A DNA stretch of 64,000 bases, taken from the NCBI GenBank assembly GCA_037951165.1, contig JBBDHG010000104.1, forward strand, positions 1,352,001 through 1,416,000. Direction: 5' to 3'. The translations under genes were made by a program, and so were the position numbers. Positions within the stretch are counted from its first letter, which is position 1. Each line of letters begins with the position of its first letter. Under the pieces are notes generated by a model. That model was not told the origin of the DNA and made no database searches. It saw nothing but the letters and a program-made list of their open reading frames with translations. This stretch comes from Lophius americanus. Its lineage: Eukaryota > Chordata > Actinopteri > Lophiiformes > Lophiidae. This document shows positions 50,560 through 62,442 of the stretch, piece after piece.

Positions 50560-50822
50560 TATTAACAGTCTGGGTACACCCTTAAAAACCTCCATGTCGG
50601 AGATCCTCTGATTGTCTAGCAATCACAATGCGAACCTTGTCAAAGTTGCTGAGATTTTTCCGTTTGCCCATTTTCCCTGATTGCCACACATTCCTTAAGG
50701 ACAAACGTTCACTTGCTGCATAATGTTTTCCACCTTCTAACATGTACCGTTGTAACATGATAATAACCAATGTTATCTGACCACCTGTCAGTGGTTAAAA
50801 TTTTCGGACCAACAGATGTTTG
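50560..50822 (-). mobile_element. Tc1-like transposon 5' fragment, transposase N-terminus
   Basis: The minus-strand frame contains MGKRKNLSNFDKVRIVIARQ, the start of the transposase of this Tc1 family (helix-turn-helix region). It is followed by a stop 11 codons later, where the copy breaks off. The element end CACCTGTCAGTGGTTAAAAT lies at about 50783-50802. The same family occurs at 14600, 16785 and 32408. No catalytic domain remains. Confidence 0.75.
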
Positions 50823-51481
50823 TAGTATATTATTGTGAATAATATTCGATGGAGGGGGATCTAAAGACATATTTCTTGTGTTAAACTGTAATATATCTAG
50901 TTTTGCATGATTCAGCTAATCAACAATGAATCATGTAAATTAACGATATTAATCAGTAGACAATCGCTTCACTAAATCAGCGCTGCAAGAACATGCACTT
51001 TCAGATTCGGAAAGAAAAAAGAAACCCAAACTACTTCTGTCTTGTAACGGAAGAAGTTCGGATGATACTTTTTTCCAGGTCCGATAAAATATCTTTACAG
51101 TGATTTGTTTTGGAAAGAGAGTTTTAATTATCCAACAATGAGGAGAATTCCAACCTCACCCTTCCACAGTGACATTACCACCTGGTTTATCAACACTTAT
51201 GTATTAACGCTCATGATTAACATGCATCATATGAATCACATCAGCAAGTTAGAACCTAATTTCCTCCTTTATTTCCAACACAACACTTGAAGGGGCTTTA
51301 TTGGTATTCAAGCCAAATACAGCAAATATCCAGACACCTCAGATAAAGTCCTGCAAACACAGCAGAACTCAAAGTCCAGCAAGCCGCTCAAGGAATCACT
51401 GGTCAGGATTTAACCACACGATGAAATTCAGATCTTGAAATAAAGCCGTTTGGACATAACAAAGACCAGCTGAAGAAAACA

Positions 51482-52293
51482 ATGGAGGAAGAAAAGCACA
51501 AAAGTGCAATAAGACTGATTAGAGAGCTGGAAACGGTGCTGGAGACATGCAGGTAAGGCAATATCCCTATGATGTGTCCAATGCAATTATTATAATGGTG
51601 ACTTTGTGACTATCAGTCTCTGAGACTTTTTACTGAGCCAGTTCTACTTGTAATGAAGGTATCAGTAAATCAAGCTGCGATGTAGAAATGCTCTGATCAC
51701 TTTAAATAAATATGTGTGAATTTCTTTATTCCAACACACAAAGTTTCTAACTCCTCCAACAAGTACAAGTAATACTAGCATTTTAAACTCATGATTCATC
51801 ACAGTATATTATTGACATTGCATTTGTTAAGTGACCGACACCACTTATTTTGAAACAACGATTACTTTTCCAAAATAAGCAGCTTCATGTTAGCAAAAAT
51901 GAGGAGTATAAAATTATACCGAGCTGCGACCTGCAAGGCAATCCTGGCATAACAGAGATGATATGTTAAACACCATGTCATATATATTATAACAAAATCT
52001 GCCCTGTAGAGATCTTTTTTTTTCTCAACAATGTGTTACTATTTTACTTTGTTGATCCCTGAAGTGGAATTCTCTGTCAGCTTTTCCAGAAGGGTAAGAG
52101 GATGGGGGATGGCGGCAGAGATTCAGAGCACCTGCGTGATCAAACAAAGCAATCCCAGACATTCTCAGAGAATCCTCCAATACCAGATGATTATTTTATT
52201 TGCCCTCAGAGCTGCCACTGTGAGCCTCCATTTAGAGTAGTTAGTGGAGTGACATCGCAGCACTCCCCATTGAAAAGGATCCACAATCTTTGA
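51482..52293 (+). CDS. Candidate two-exon gene for a 99-residue protein of unknown function
   Basis: Exon 1: ATG at 51482, 23 codons plus two bases, ending at donor TGCAG|GTAAGG (51552). Exon 2: acceptor ATCCCTGAAG ends at 52064, and the frame runs from 52065 to the stop at 52293. The phases match. The joined protein starts MEEEKHKSAIRLIRELETVL (a charged, helix-forming segment) and passes through ETCSGILCQLFQKGKRMG. It then becomes polar, with a Cys-rich spot (PPIPDDYFICPQSCHCEPPF) near residues 62-81, ending SPLKRIHNL. AATAAA at 52488-52493 could end the message. It lies inside the tmem200a intron on the opposite strand. I do not recognise the family. The exon 2 acceptor is not strong, and a stronger AG at 52080 would give another frame. 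Exon 1 could instead be internal, with acceptor AAATTCAG ending at 51431. Confidence 0.35.
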
Positions 52294-52487
52294 TTGAAGT
52301 TTGTAATGCAGAACATGTGTGTCTCTATAAAACGTTTTTATTTTCATTTTACTGAACTCTTTTTGGTCAACAGTCCGTAGCTCCTCGTATGGGGTAGTTA
52401 GTTGGTTTAATGTTTATTATATCCTCATGCAGATTGCATTGACAAGATAGACATGGCAGATGCAAGCCGTGTTTTACTATGGAGGGT

Positions 52488-52493
52488 AATAAA
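52488..52493 (+). promoter_or_regulatory. Possible polyadenylation signal for the 51482-52293 candidate
   Basis: AATAAA about 195 bases after the stop codon of the candidate gene. Confidence 0.3.
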
Positions 52494-53324
52494 TAGGCTT
52501 GGGAAGAGCATTATCAAGTGGTGCTCACTTCATAACGGAGTGAATATTTCAGTGGTTAAAATTAGAAACTGGGCATGCATGCCAGCATAGAAATAAACAA
52601 TAAGGTTGTAATGTCTGATGTAACTTCTGCAAACACTTCTCCAATCCCTTCAACTCACAGCTTTGCCTGCCCACAAGAGATCCCCAATCGCTTTGGCATG
52701 GTGGCCTTCAGTGCTGTGTTGAAAGACTATAACACTAAACTAATATCCAATTAAATCACACTGTGGGATGGACACTTTTGCACATTTTTATAAATTTTTT
52801 GGGAAATGATACAATCCATACTCAAGACTGTGTTGCTCTCAGAGCCGTGAGGTTTCTATCACTCGGCCACAAACGTGCTGCTTACCTGTAAAAGCGCCCT
52901 TACACGCCATTTTCATTGCAAATTGTAATCTTCAGCTGCTATGCCTGTTCCTGCGGCTCCTTCCTGCGGTTTTACAGAGGATAACAGGTGAGTAGGCAGG
53001 ACACATTAGTGTTCGCACTGCTGAAATTATGTGTCCATGTGATTTTATTAATCACAAATATTTGAATTTAACAATGTCCACTTCTTATTGGTGCATGAAG
53101 GACGAAATGTAACACCTGATCTGAACCCGGTCTAAGAGATGATAAACCATAAATTAGACTTTGATCTACTCAGACACAAATGCTCCTCCACTTATTCTGG
53201 TTGCCTATATTAGGGATGGTAATGAAGAGAGGAATTTGCATGTTGATGATGTCAGGTCATCAGACAACAGAGCGGGACATTGGAATAAAATACTGTGGAT
53301 TGAGCAAGTGGCAGTATATTCTTG

Positions 53325-54036
53325 GGGTCCACCGATCGATCGGGGCGCCGGGACACGTAGTTTGATGTGATCTGTGATCGATCGAGCAGTGCATTATAAA
53401 TTAAATGTATTATTATTATTAACCTTTCCGAAAGCCGATTCTGTGCCGGTTACATGCCCACCAAGAATCAGCTACCATGGCTACAAACATCTCACCGGCT
53501 TGGAAATCTTTCACCATGAGTGAAGAAAACGCAGAGCCCGCAATCTGTAACACCAGTAAGGACAACATGCGCTTCAAATGGATCAACGGCGAAAACGTTC
53601 GGCACAACGAACTGAAACAGACACTTAAAATTTAATCACCCCGAGGAACATAGCAAGTTTCAAGAGGATAACATTTTTGCACAGCAGCTAAAGCAAGCTG
53701 GAGTGCAGAGCCAGCCGCGAGCCTACTGTATGTATGTATGTATGTATGCTGTCAATTATGCAAGAAGCCCCTGTAGTCCCTGAGCAAAGCCAACATATAA
53801 CATATAATGGACTAAACGAGGCTTAGTACCTTTTATTTTCACTTCAAAATGTCAGACAATTGGTTTGAGAAACACACAAAAAGGGGGACGGGGCATATAT
53901 TCATTTGAACAAATCAGAGCACAAATACAATGCTGACCAACCTTACTTCCATTGCAATCCTTCAAAATAAGAGCACTTAGAACATACGGCCAAAATCGGT
54001 ATCGTCAAAGAAAATTGCAATCGGTGCATCTCTAGT
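53325..54036 (+). mobile_element. Decayed hAT transposon with BED-type zinc finger start
   Basis: The plus frame at about 53477-53640 reads MATNISPAWKSFTMSEENAE, then AICNTSKDNM and HNELKQTLKI. It resembles the N-terminus of hAT transposases: (F/W)-F then I-C-N-x-C then L-x-x-H-L. Here the second zinc-binding Cys is Ser and the final His is lost, and stops follow. The right end CAATCGGTGCATCTCTAGTA at 54018-54037 is a hAT-like terminus. The left end near CCACCGATCGATCGGGG is less certain. Confidence 0.6.
53728..53749 (+). repeat. TATG tetranucleotide repeat
   Basis: (TATG)5. Confidence 0.9.
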
Positions 54037-54039
54037 ATC

Positions 54040-57000
54040 TTCATATATTTTGGGTGTCATTTTCCTAAATATCAGACATTTTCTCATTTGATGCATTAAT
54101 TTTTTATATTGTCTATAAGAGCCAAGTTGGATACAGTTAAGCTTTCAGAAACTCTCCTTGTCCTCCAACCTGAATTTTGACTTAGCAAATGAGAAACTGG
54201 TAATTACGAGGACAATCTGATGACACATGAAGTTGCCATTAGCACTCTTATCAGGTTGGCAGTTGGTGAAACTATGCTGAGACTTTAATGAGATCACAAT
54301 ATAACAACCTAACACGTGCAACTTGGCATGCAAGTAAATTAGGAGGATGTCATTTATCCTCTCTATCTCTCTCACACACACATTGTCGGGAGAGGGATTC
54401 TAATCAGACCAATCCAACTTTTTGGTTGATCTATTGCTCTCCATCAGGGTCATTTTTCTTTAAATTTAAACTTTCAGTTAAAACATGATTAGATAAAGAA
54501 TTGCAGAATTGGGGAAAATGTAATATGACACCTCTAAGTTTGGGTCTCAGATGGTTCCGGAGAAGAACTGGCCCAAACTTTTATGATGATCCGAGTAGAA
54601 TTTACATTTGAGGGAGCTCCACTGCCGAAACCATTTACTATTGTCAATGCTTGATCATTTGTAAATCTAATGCAGCAATATGTTCAGAAACATTTCAGAA
54701 TAAACCTTTTAATTTAGCTATTTACTCTTCTTATTTCTTCCTCTTACAACAGTTGATCTTTATTTACTCAGAGTCCTAAAACATCAGCCGCCAAGCCTGA
54801 TATTTTCAGACAATGAGGAAAACCATGTGAGCGGAATCAGTTTCCGTATCTAACCAATTGTAGCTCATTCCTAAAGTACTTCAACTGACCTACAATTAAA
54901 AGAAGTTCCTTAAAACAATGTAAACTTAGAATCAAAACCAACAACGACACGGTCAGGAGGTGAACTTCACACAAACACCAACCGCCCAACGAAGACTCAG
55001 CCAAGCTTGGGGTTCAGCAAAGGTAACCCTTTCAGGAATAGCAGCCAATCATATAGTCTGTTTAATAAATTGGAGCTTTCACAAAAAATAGGTTGGATAT
55101 GCAAGGCGGAGACATGTAACAGTATATATTTTTTAAAAACAACTCTGTAGTGATACATTTCTTATACTCTTGGGGGGCCCTGGTGGTCACTAAGCAGCTG
55201 CTGAGGTTCACCGAAGCGTCAGGCCGGCTCTGCTTTTTTTGTAATCACACCTGAGCCCCAAACACTCCCTTGACTGAATTCATTTGTTTGGTTTACAACT
55301 TCCAAATGAAAGTTCTCATTAGTTAGGAACAGAGAGAGAAGAAGCCCTTTTAACATAAGGCAGGAGAGAGAGGGAAAAAAATGAAGAGAACAAACAGACA
55401 TTGGAGGCGTGTTTGTGCATCACTTAACTCCTGTAGATTCATGGTCAGTGGTGAGTCATCTGTCTGGAAAATATGTCACTGTGTTTTCATCCTGACCTTT
55501 TGGTAGTGAATTTTCTGATAAGAGCACTTGAGTGTCAAATCCTTTGCCGTCTCCACATTCTTTGTTTTTTCTTCTTCCTTATTTTATAACACAATAATGC
55601 TTCTGTTTCAGTCTTGCACCCATCACACTTCATCCATGTCATCGCGTCCTCTGATCAGTTCAGCTCTGCTCAACTTAATTAAGTACTGAATTGAATCATT
55701 AGGTGCTGCTGCCAGGCATCTGTGTCTCTTTATGTGTTCCGGAGTGAGCCCCCTGTTGATTCCAGCAAATGACTAACTCTGTCTTCTTCAGAGTCCTGCT
55801 TCTCAGTAAGTCAATCAGCCACACACATCCAGAGGCACAAGCTGTCCCCACTGCCCTGCTGAAGTGGTGCTCAAACAGGAGTACAGGGCTTTAGTGGGGT
55901 TCAAATTTGGATTCTTGAAGCTCGCTATTCACAAATATTTTCTTTCATAACCTAAAATTTTCAATATTATTTGTCCTCTCAAACATTCTGGGTATAAATA
56001 GTTTATATAAAAATGAAGCGTGAGATAAACGGGGATGTCCTCACCACATTGGAGCCTATATGATGAACGTTTACAATAAATTAGAGCGCTTACATATCTC
56101 TCTGTGGGGGGACATTGGACTGGAAAAGTGAAGGTTCCCTGGGGTATTTAATAAGGGATTATCCAGTTAGTGGGTATGTGTGAAGGAGGATTAGCTAATA
56201 TAGTGGCTGACTCCTTAATGATTCCCAAATTAAACTGTGTTTCTGTGTAAAAATGGTTGGCTGCGTTTCACCATGGAGGCATTTAGCTCAGTGAGTTACG
56301 CCATAAGTCATTCAAACCGTCCTAGCTCTCAAGGTGATAGTTAATCGAGGTAATCCACCAATATAATTTAAATCACAGAGAGGACAATAAAATCACAGAC
56401 AAAGCATCTTTTGTTAAAACCCATTCCATTCAAAGAAAAAACATTTTGTAGGTTGTTCCTTCGGTGTTTGACTTTCATTGTGCAGAATGTGCTTAGCTTG
56501 ACAGTAGAAGCAGTTTCACTGGTTTCACCTTCATATCTTAATGTACGATTTATATACTCATGCAGAATTTTGGGACATGACGACCTGAAACTAATGCTCT
56601 AATATACACCGAATGTAAACATGGTGTTGAAACCTTCAGCGCATACTGTATTGTTTGGTGCAAATAATGGGCACTTTGCGTCTGTTTATGACTGATATGT
56701 TTCCATTAGGACTGAGTAGATGCAATTTTAAATTTTAACAAGGTAAATTAACTTTTATTATACAGAAAAGAAGTATTAGTCTTGCCAAATTATTCTCTAT
56801 TTGGCTTTAAAATGTCTGGTTGTCTGGCTGTGCCACATTTCCACACAGATTATTAAGCATACATTTGAGCTTTCTTAGAAATGGTAGATTGTTTGTAAAA
56901 GGGACATTAGTGACACAGATCCACTTTAAAGATTTGTGTTGTTTTCCCAAAAACCTGCCCACCTGTTAGCCCCCCACCTTTCCATGCCAGTGTCAGACTC

Positions 57001-57690
57001 ATGTATGTGAAACTGCAAGAAGAGGGATGGAAGAGCTCTGTCTTACAATATAGAAGGATTTTCTAAGAAGAGCAGCAGCTTTTGAAGTACTAGTAGTAGA
57101 ATGATAAGAATTAAAGTCGCCCATGCAGCTGTACATAAATAACAAGCTTCTGGATTTTTTTCAACATAAAAGCAAAAACTCGTTCTTCACTTTCACTTTT
57201 ATGGGCGATGTGACAATGTCAGGCTTTTTCAAATAATATGCATCCCAATATAGTTCCAGGCAAAAATATGCCCATTGAACCCTAGATGATGACCTTTGAT
57301 CCAACCTCTGAAAGCATGCATATTGACATTCTGCCTATTTGGCCCCAGGAAGTTAATTAGCATAAATAGATGACAGGGAAGGTTAATGACATGTTGGTCA
57401 GGATCATAGATTTATTCATTAGGGAGGGAACACTATCACAAAACACACACAATAATAATAATAAAGGCACTATCTTAGATTTGGTTCAAGCCACAACCAA
57501 TGAACACCATCTCCTACAGGGGGAAATAGAAGATAGATGTAGCTTTCATTTGAAACATACTCGTTCATCAAATATTCAAAGATAGGTCATTAAATATGGA
57601 TGCAAATAAAAAGATAAGACTGTAGTGCTGTCAGCTTGGATTGTTTCAGTGCGGGCGTTTAAACAGTTGGAGAGTTGAGAAGCAGCTCAG
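54040..57690. other. Intronic stretch with no gene seen
   Basis: AT-rich, with no convincing exon. A short piece at 55170-55232 (GGGGGGCCCTGGTGGTCACT, GTCAGGCCGGCTCTGC) resembles a fish interspersed repeat. Confidence 0.5.
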
Positions 57691-57697
57691 CTCTTAC

Positions 57698-58415
57698 CTT
57701 TGCCACAGAGCGAGTTCTCCCTGCCTGTCACTGTGCCATTAGGCATGGAGGAGGATCAGACTAGAACCTGGGGGAGAAGAGGAAGCTTTCTTCCACTGGA
57801 GATGCCATGCCGGGGATGACAGCGTCCTTAATAGAAACGATTTGATGTCATAATTACAGTTCGAATAGATTCAGCTTGTTTGCGTAGCGGAGTCTGTCGG
57901 GCGCTTTTTACCCCATATGGAGAGATTGTGCGCTCTGGAGGACGGAGATACGCGCTCCTGATTTGACTACTGGAAAATCCTTCCACACACTCCGACTGTT
58001 TAAGTTGTGAAAGATAGCTGTTGGTTGTAGTTCCTGAGGAAAATAGTCATTGGTTGATCGGAAAGGAGACGCTGATGTAAAATGCATGCTAACTGCAATG
58101 CGTAAAACTCTCCCGATTTTTGCTTCCCAAAACACTTGATTCACATCAAAAACAGAGAAAAAACATTAAACTCCGGTCATAAAGTCTCCGCACTGAGATG
58201 TAACCTTGTAGGAAAACATGGTGAGCAGTGCTGAACGCCGAGTACAGACTGTTTTTACTCCTCTGAGCTGGGGAGAGACGAGGACGCAGCTGGCTCCATC
58301 CAATTCCTCCAAAGCGCTTCTACGCTTATGGGAATGTCAGAGGCTTTCAATGAGATGTCTGCGCACGTGTGTGGGGGCGCGCGCGACAGTGTGTGACGGA
58401 GATTTAGAGAGAGAG
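57698..58415 (-). other. tmem200a: Probable untranslated first exon of tmem200a
   Basis: On the minus strand GGCAAAG is followed by GTAAGAG, a near-perfect donor with exon end at 57698. The upstream sequence is the most CpG-rich part of the right half of the window. A TATA box lies at 58447-58441, placing a start near 58415. No start codon in this exon opens a long frame. The link to tmem200a is inferred from strand, the missing 5' exon, and the absence of another minus-strand gene between. Confidence 0.5.
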
Positions 58416-58440
58416 AGGGGGAGCTCGGGAAGAAGCACTA

Positions 58441-58447
58441 TTATATA
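58441..58447 (-). promoter_or_regulatory. TATA box, probable tmem200a promoter
   Basis: TATATAA on the minus strand within GCATATATAATAGTGC. CpG-rich sequence (GTGGGGGCGCGCGCGACAGT on the plus strand) lies 55-75 bases downstream in the direction of transcription. Confidence 0.45.
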
Positions 58448-58524
58448 TGCACATGTGTTTTTTTTCTCTAAGTGACTGCATCTTTGGAGGGAAAAGATTC
58501 ACCCTGGCATGCTTGCTTGAATGC

Positions 58525-58575
58525 TCAGACTGTATATATATAATATAATATATATGTATACTGGTATACTGAATA
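58525..58575 (+). repeat. AT dinucleotide-rich tract
   Basis: TATATATATAATATAATATATATG followed by GTATACTGGTATACTG. Confidence 0.85.
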
Positions 58576-59099
58576 ATAATGGTTCTGAGGTAGACAGAGG
58601 TGTGCTGCTGGTGCTCAGTTCAAGGAGAAAAATATATTGGTGACCTTCAGTGTTGTGCCTTGCGAAGCTAAAGAATTACAACCCTCCTGCAGCAATGAAC
58701 TCAGAGTGAAAAGGAAAGGTTAAGTGTCAGGCAGCTGTGATAGAGATTCCCTCTTGGTTATAACAAACAATAACAACAAATGTCTCTGTTATAACATGTT
58801 AGGAATTACCGACATACACATAGCATTGTGTTCGTGATAAAACACAAAAATAAAGTACCACCGAAGGGATTCGAAAAAACATGACATATTCTTGGCCCAG
58901 TTTGGGAATAATTTTGTGTTAAACTGATTTCCAGTGAATATTTTGTCTTTGTAGTTTATGTGTGGGAAGCAGAAAAATTGGGTAAGCCTACGGATCTCGG
59001 CAACTATGACAAAAGCCCAAATGTGATGACCAATCAACTGGGTCAGAGAATTTCCAGAACTGTATGTTTTGCAGGATTTTCCAAATTTGCATTGGTGAA

Positions 59100-59785
59100 T
59101 ACCGTTCCAAAATGGTCTGGACAACCAGCGAACTGATGACTGGGTCTGGGGCACCCAAGGCTCATTGAAGTGCAATGGGAGCCAAGGCTAGCCCTATAGC
59201 ACAATTTCAAAGCTACAATCATCCAGACTGGAACCGTTCCATTTGCATGTTTGAGGCGGGACAGTCCATCAGAGAAGTCCCCATTAAAGTAAATGGTCAT
59301 GATCCCACAGAAATGCCTCTTCCTTCCCCTAATGGACAATGTTTAATGATGCAGAAAAGCATCAACATAACCATCTAACAGTCTCTGGAATAATTTTAGA
59401 CTGGCCAATCCTCCGGCAGCAGAGTCCATTGGAACCCACAGTGCCAAGACAGCATAATTCTTCTGAAGTATGATTCACTTGAAGCCTCATCAACTTAAAC
59501 CGGTGTTGTGATGATGGGATGCCATTGCTTGGTTGTTTGTACCCGATTTATGGAGATTGATGGCACACTTCCAGCGATGAGCCCCAACTTAAACCCCCCT
59601 GAAAATGTGTGGGGTTGCTTGAGAGAATGAGTCTGACAGCGTCAACATCCTCCACAGACTCAGCATCAACGCGGGACAGCTCTGACATAACAGTATGCCT
59701 CCATCCCACGGAATGACATCTGGAGGTTGTGTCAGTCCATGAGGAGGAGGATTACAGATGGAGGTCACAGTCGTTGCTGATTTTG
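59100..59785 (+). mobile_element. Heavily decayed Tc1-like transposase remnant
   Basis: Broken frames retain recognisable pieces: MSPNLNPPENVWGCLRE at about 59577 (family motif SPDLNPIEN-W, the block holding the last catalytic acid), then IPRNDIWRLCQSMRRRITDG at about 59710. A weak match to the QDN block lies near 59325-59340. Frameshifts and stops throughout show it is dead. It is a different Tc1 family from the copies at 32408 and 50560. Confidence 0.6.
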
Positions 59786-60944
59786 TGAAATTTTATAGAC
59801 TATAAATTTATGGGGCTTACATACTGGTGTTGATTTTGTCCTGTCTCTATTAAGACAAGTTACAAAGATCAAAATTGACATAGTTGTTTTCATCTGATAT
59901 GTATTAAGCCCCAGTCATCTTTGTAAATAAACACATTGGTGTGGTTAAAATCCCTAGAGCGTACAGAAAGAGGAGGGAAGCAAAAACATTGCAGATGTTG
60001 GCATGCGTGTCATTTCCTGTATTTATATGCTGGACATGATTCAATGAAAACACGCCGGGTATTTTTTCAACAATAAGCTTGACATGCATATGTATGAGAG
60101 AAAGAGGGAGAGAATAATTGGTTCAGATGGCTATGATAATTCTGGCGAGAAATGAACCATCCTGAGGGGAGAGTGGTGCAGCTGCGTACATGTGCACTGT
60201 GTCATGAGGCCATACTGGTGCCATCAAAAACCTCAAACCTGACCACAACATGGCTGACTTAACCCCGACCCTAACTGTCGTTACAACCGTACAAACACCA
60301 GAAATAACCGGTCAGGGTCACTGACACATCACCACGGCTGTTTTTGTTAAAAAGCCAAACCCCCCTGCCTGGTCTAGAACTCCTAGTTGGCATTCATGTT
60401 GGACTTGTATCCCTGGTGCAGTGGTTAGCCAGTTGCTGTATTTACATTCCATTAAAGATCGAAATGAAAACAGAGAGAAAGTAGAGAGAGAAACGGAAGA
60501 GGAGGGAGATAGCGAGGTGTTGAGATAGTGTGGGAGAAGAAGGAGAGTAGAATTTAAGCTTTACCTTTTTGAATGTTACAGCTCTTGTTTACAAGCCCAC
60601 TTTTGGATTCTGGGGTTTCCAAAAATGCTTTGACGTCTTGTGTTATATGCTTTTTATTGTAAACAGATGTGGAGAGTATTCTGCTGCTCAATAATTAAAG
60701 GGAAACAGTGATTTAGGGGAAGGAATTTGGGGGAAAAAGGAAAGGAAATGGTTGGGAAGGAGGAGGCATGTAGGGGATTTGGTAGGTAGAGGAGAAAGCT
60801 GATCATTTTTACAGTTTTATCATTCAAATGAGAATCTCTAACTTGACCTAAATGTGAATGAGAACAAATACCAACGTAAGACCCACAAGGAAAGGGGCAT
60901 GTATCGTTTCTCACAGAAAATAACAGGAACATTTTTATAAAAAC

Positions 60945-61046
60945 TGCAAGTGGTTGGTGTAACAGAGGAAGATGTAGAGGATATGGAAACATGGAAACAT
61001 TGGATCCGCTGACAAACCTTAAGGGGAACAGCCGATAGAAGAAGAA
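60945..61046 (+). mobile_element. LINE 3' terminus ending GAAGAAGAAG
   Basis: GGTTGGTGTAACAGAGGAAG encodes VGVTEED as in the copy at 9321. ATCCGCTGACAAACCTTAAG, GGGAACAGCCGATAGAAG and AAGAAG then form the terminus. Only the last 100 bases are present. Confidence 0.65.
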
Positions 61047-61901
61047 GTCATATGATGCAAAAGGATATAGCTATTGAATTTTTTTTCCAGAGTATATCAC
61101 CCATACTATATATATGTATATATTTATATATAGTCTCACCAAACATTAAGTATTTGTGCCTTTTGCTTTTTGAACCATACGCTTCAGTTGTTCTTTCTAA
61201 TATGTAGAAATATTCCCATTTTCATGTTTTGTGTTTTCAAGTCAAAAACCCGAACCCGTTCGTTATAAAAGTGTGTTTGCTTTGAAGCTCATCTAAAACG
61301 GGCCTTCTTTCAAAAATTGTAATTGTATACAGGAATGGTGCAGAATGTAAATCTTGCTAATAGAAAATACATGTCATTCAAATTTTTTGCATACAGAAAA
61401 CAGTGCCATGTTCATTTTCAGAGCAAAACAGAGCATCTTTTGTGTTATTCCTTTACAGAGGTTTACCTAAAGTTTTCGTTGAATGATTTTGATATTTGTT
61501 TTCTAGTAATCAACAAACTGAAAAAACTTGTATTCATTTAAATAAGCTCAGTTTTGGCAATAAGACATCTCGTATTTGGTTTTATTATGCAAATGAAACA
61601 ATTAGACATAGGTTTTTAATTGATGCACTTTGGGGTAGTTTGCTGGTGTGTTATTGGTTTCTTTTGGACGAAGCCAAACCAGCTGTTTCACCCTTCCATT
61701 TTAAGCTCATGGCCTGTTAGCACAGGAGCTTCATTTTACCCTTTCCATCTAATTCTAAAGAAAGCAAATGTGGAACTATTCCTGTGGCAGTATTTGATCT
61801 ATGTGCGCATATATTTATTACTGCACTAATCAAGACACCACCACACATACAGTGATTAGTTACGACGCCTACTTAGCCCACCGTGATGAACCCCACCAAC
61901 C

Positions 61902-61934
61902 CACACACACACGCATACACACACACACACACAC
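61902..61934 (+). repeat. CA microsatellite
   Basis: (CA)n with one GCATA interruption. Confidence 0.9.
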
Positions 61935-62358
61935 TCTCCTCTAATCTTCATCACTATGGTTACCATGATGCAGGTTACTGTGGCAGCCAAGTCAACCCCG
62001 CACACAATACCCCACTTGCATGTGCTTTCTGCAACAGATGTACGCAGGCTGTGACGCCACAGACTCGAGTTTCTCTAGCTATTTCTGGAGGCAGACAAGG
62101 AGATGGAACTATATTGATCCAATTCAGCTCTGCCAGTTTTCTTCCTTTTCATCTTTATACAAGCAGACGATAGATGCACAAATGCTTCCTGTCTGATTTG
62201 CTCTCATTCAAAATGTCACCATTAATTTAAACAGGCAACAAAAGGATTAATAGCACCAATATCAGAACTTCATACACATGAATGGTGCATCTTATCTGCT
62301 GCTGCCAGTCTGTGGGACGTGTCTTGTTCTTGTCTGCTCCTCTATGGTGGATTAGGCT

Positions 62359-62442
62359 GTGTGTGTACGTGTGTACGTGTGTGTGTGTGTTTGTGTGTGT
62401 GTTTGTGTGTGTGTGCATGTGTGTGTGTGTTTGTGTGTGTTT
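62359..62442 (+). repeat. GT microsatellite
   Basis: A long impure (GT)n run. Confidence 0.95.

Larger units (their letters stand above)
43589..57697 (-). other. First intron of tmem200a (about 14 kb)
   Basis: The acceptor before the start codon (GTATCCGCAG, exon start 43588) needs an upstream exon. The best donor found is at 57697. The intron carries a GT microsatellite (44094-44144), retroelement pieces (45290, 49590), a Tc1 remnant (50560), a hAT remnant (53320) and an opposite-strand candidate gene (51482-52293). Further noncoding exons inside it cannot be excluded. Confidence 0.55.

Noticed and set aside
50582..50770. A 62-codon minus-strand frame
   Set aside because: It contains the start of a Tc1 transposase (MGKRKNLSNFDKV) and is a truncated transposon copy, not a host gene.
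52031..52240. Alternative frame through the second exon of the 51482 candidate (via an acceptor at 52080)
   Set aside because: Phase-compatible, but its product lacks protein-like character compared with the frame from 52065. Kept only as an alternative.
57370..57585. A 71-codon plus-strand frame
   Set aside because: Contains an AAT repeat-encoded Asn run. No domain, acceptor or donor of quality.
58218..58475. An 85-codon plus-strand frame
   Set aside because: It overlaps the probable minus-strand promoter and leader of tmem200a. GC-rich DNA makes it open by chance.
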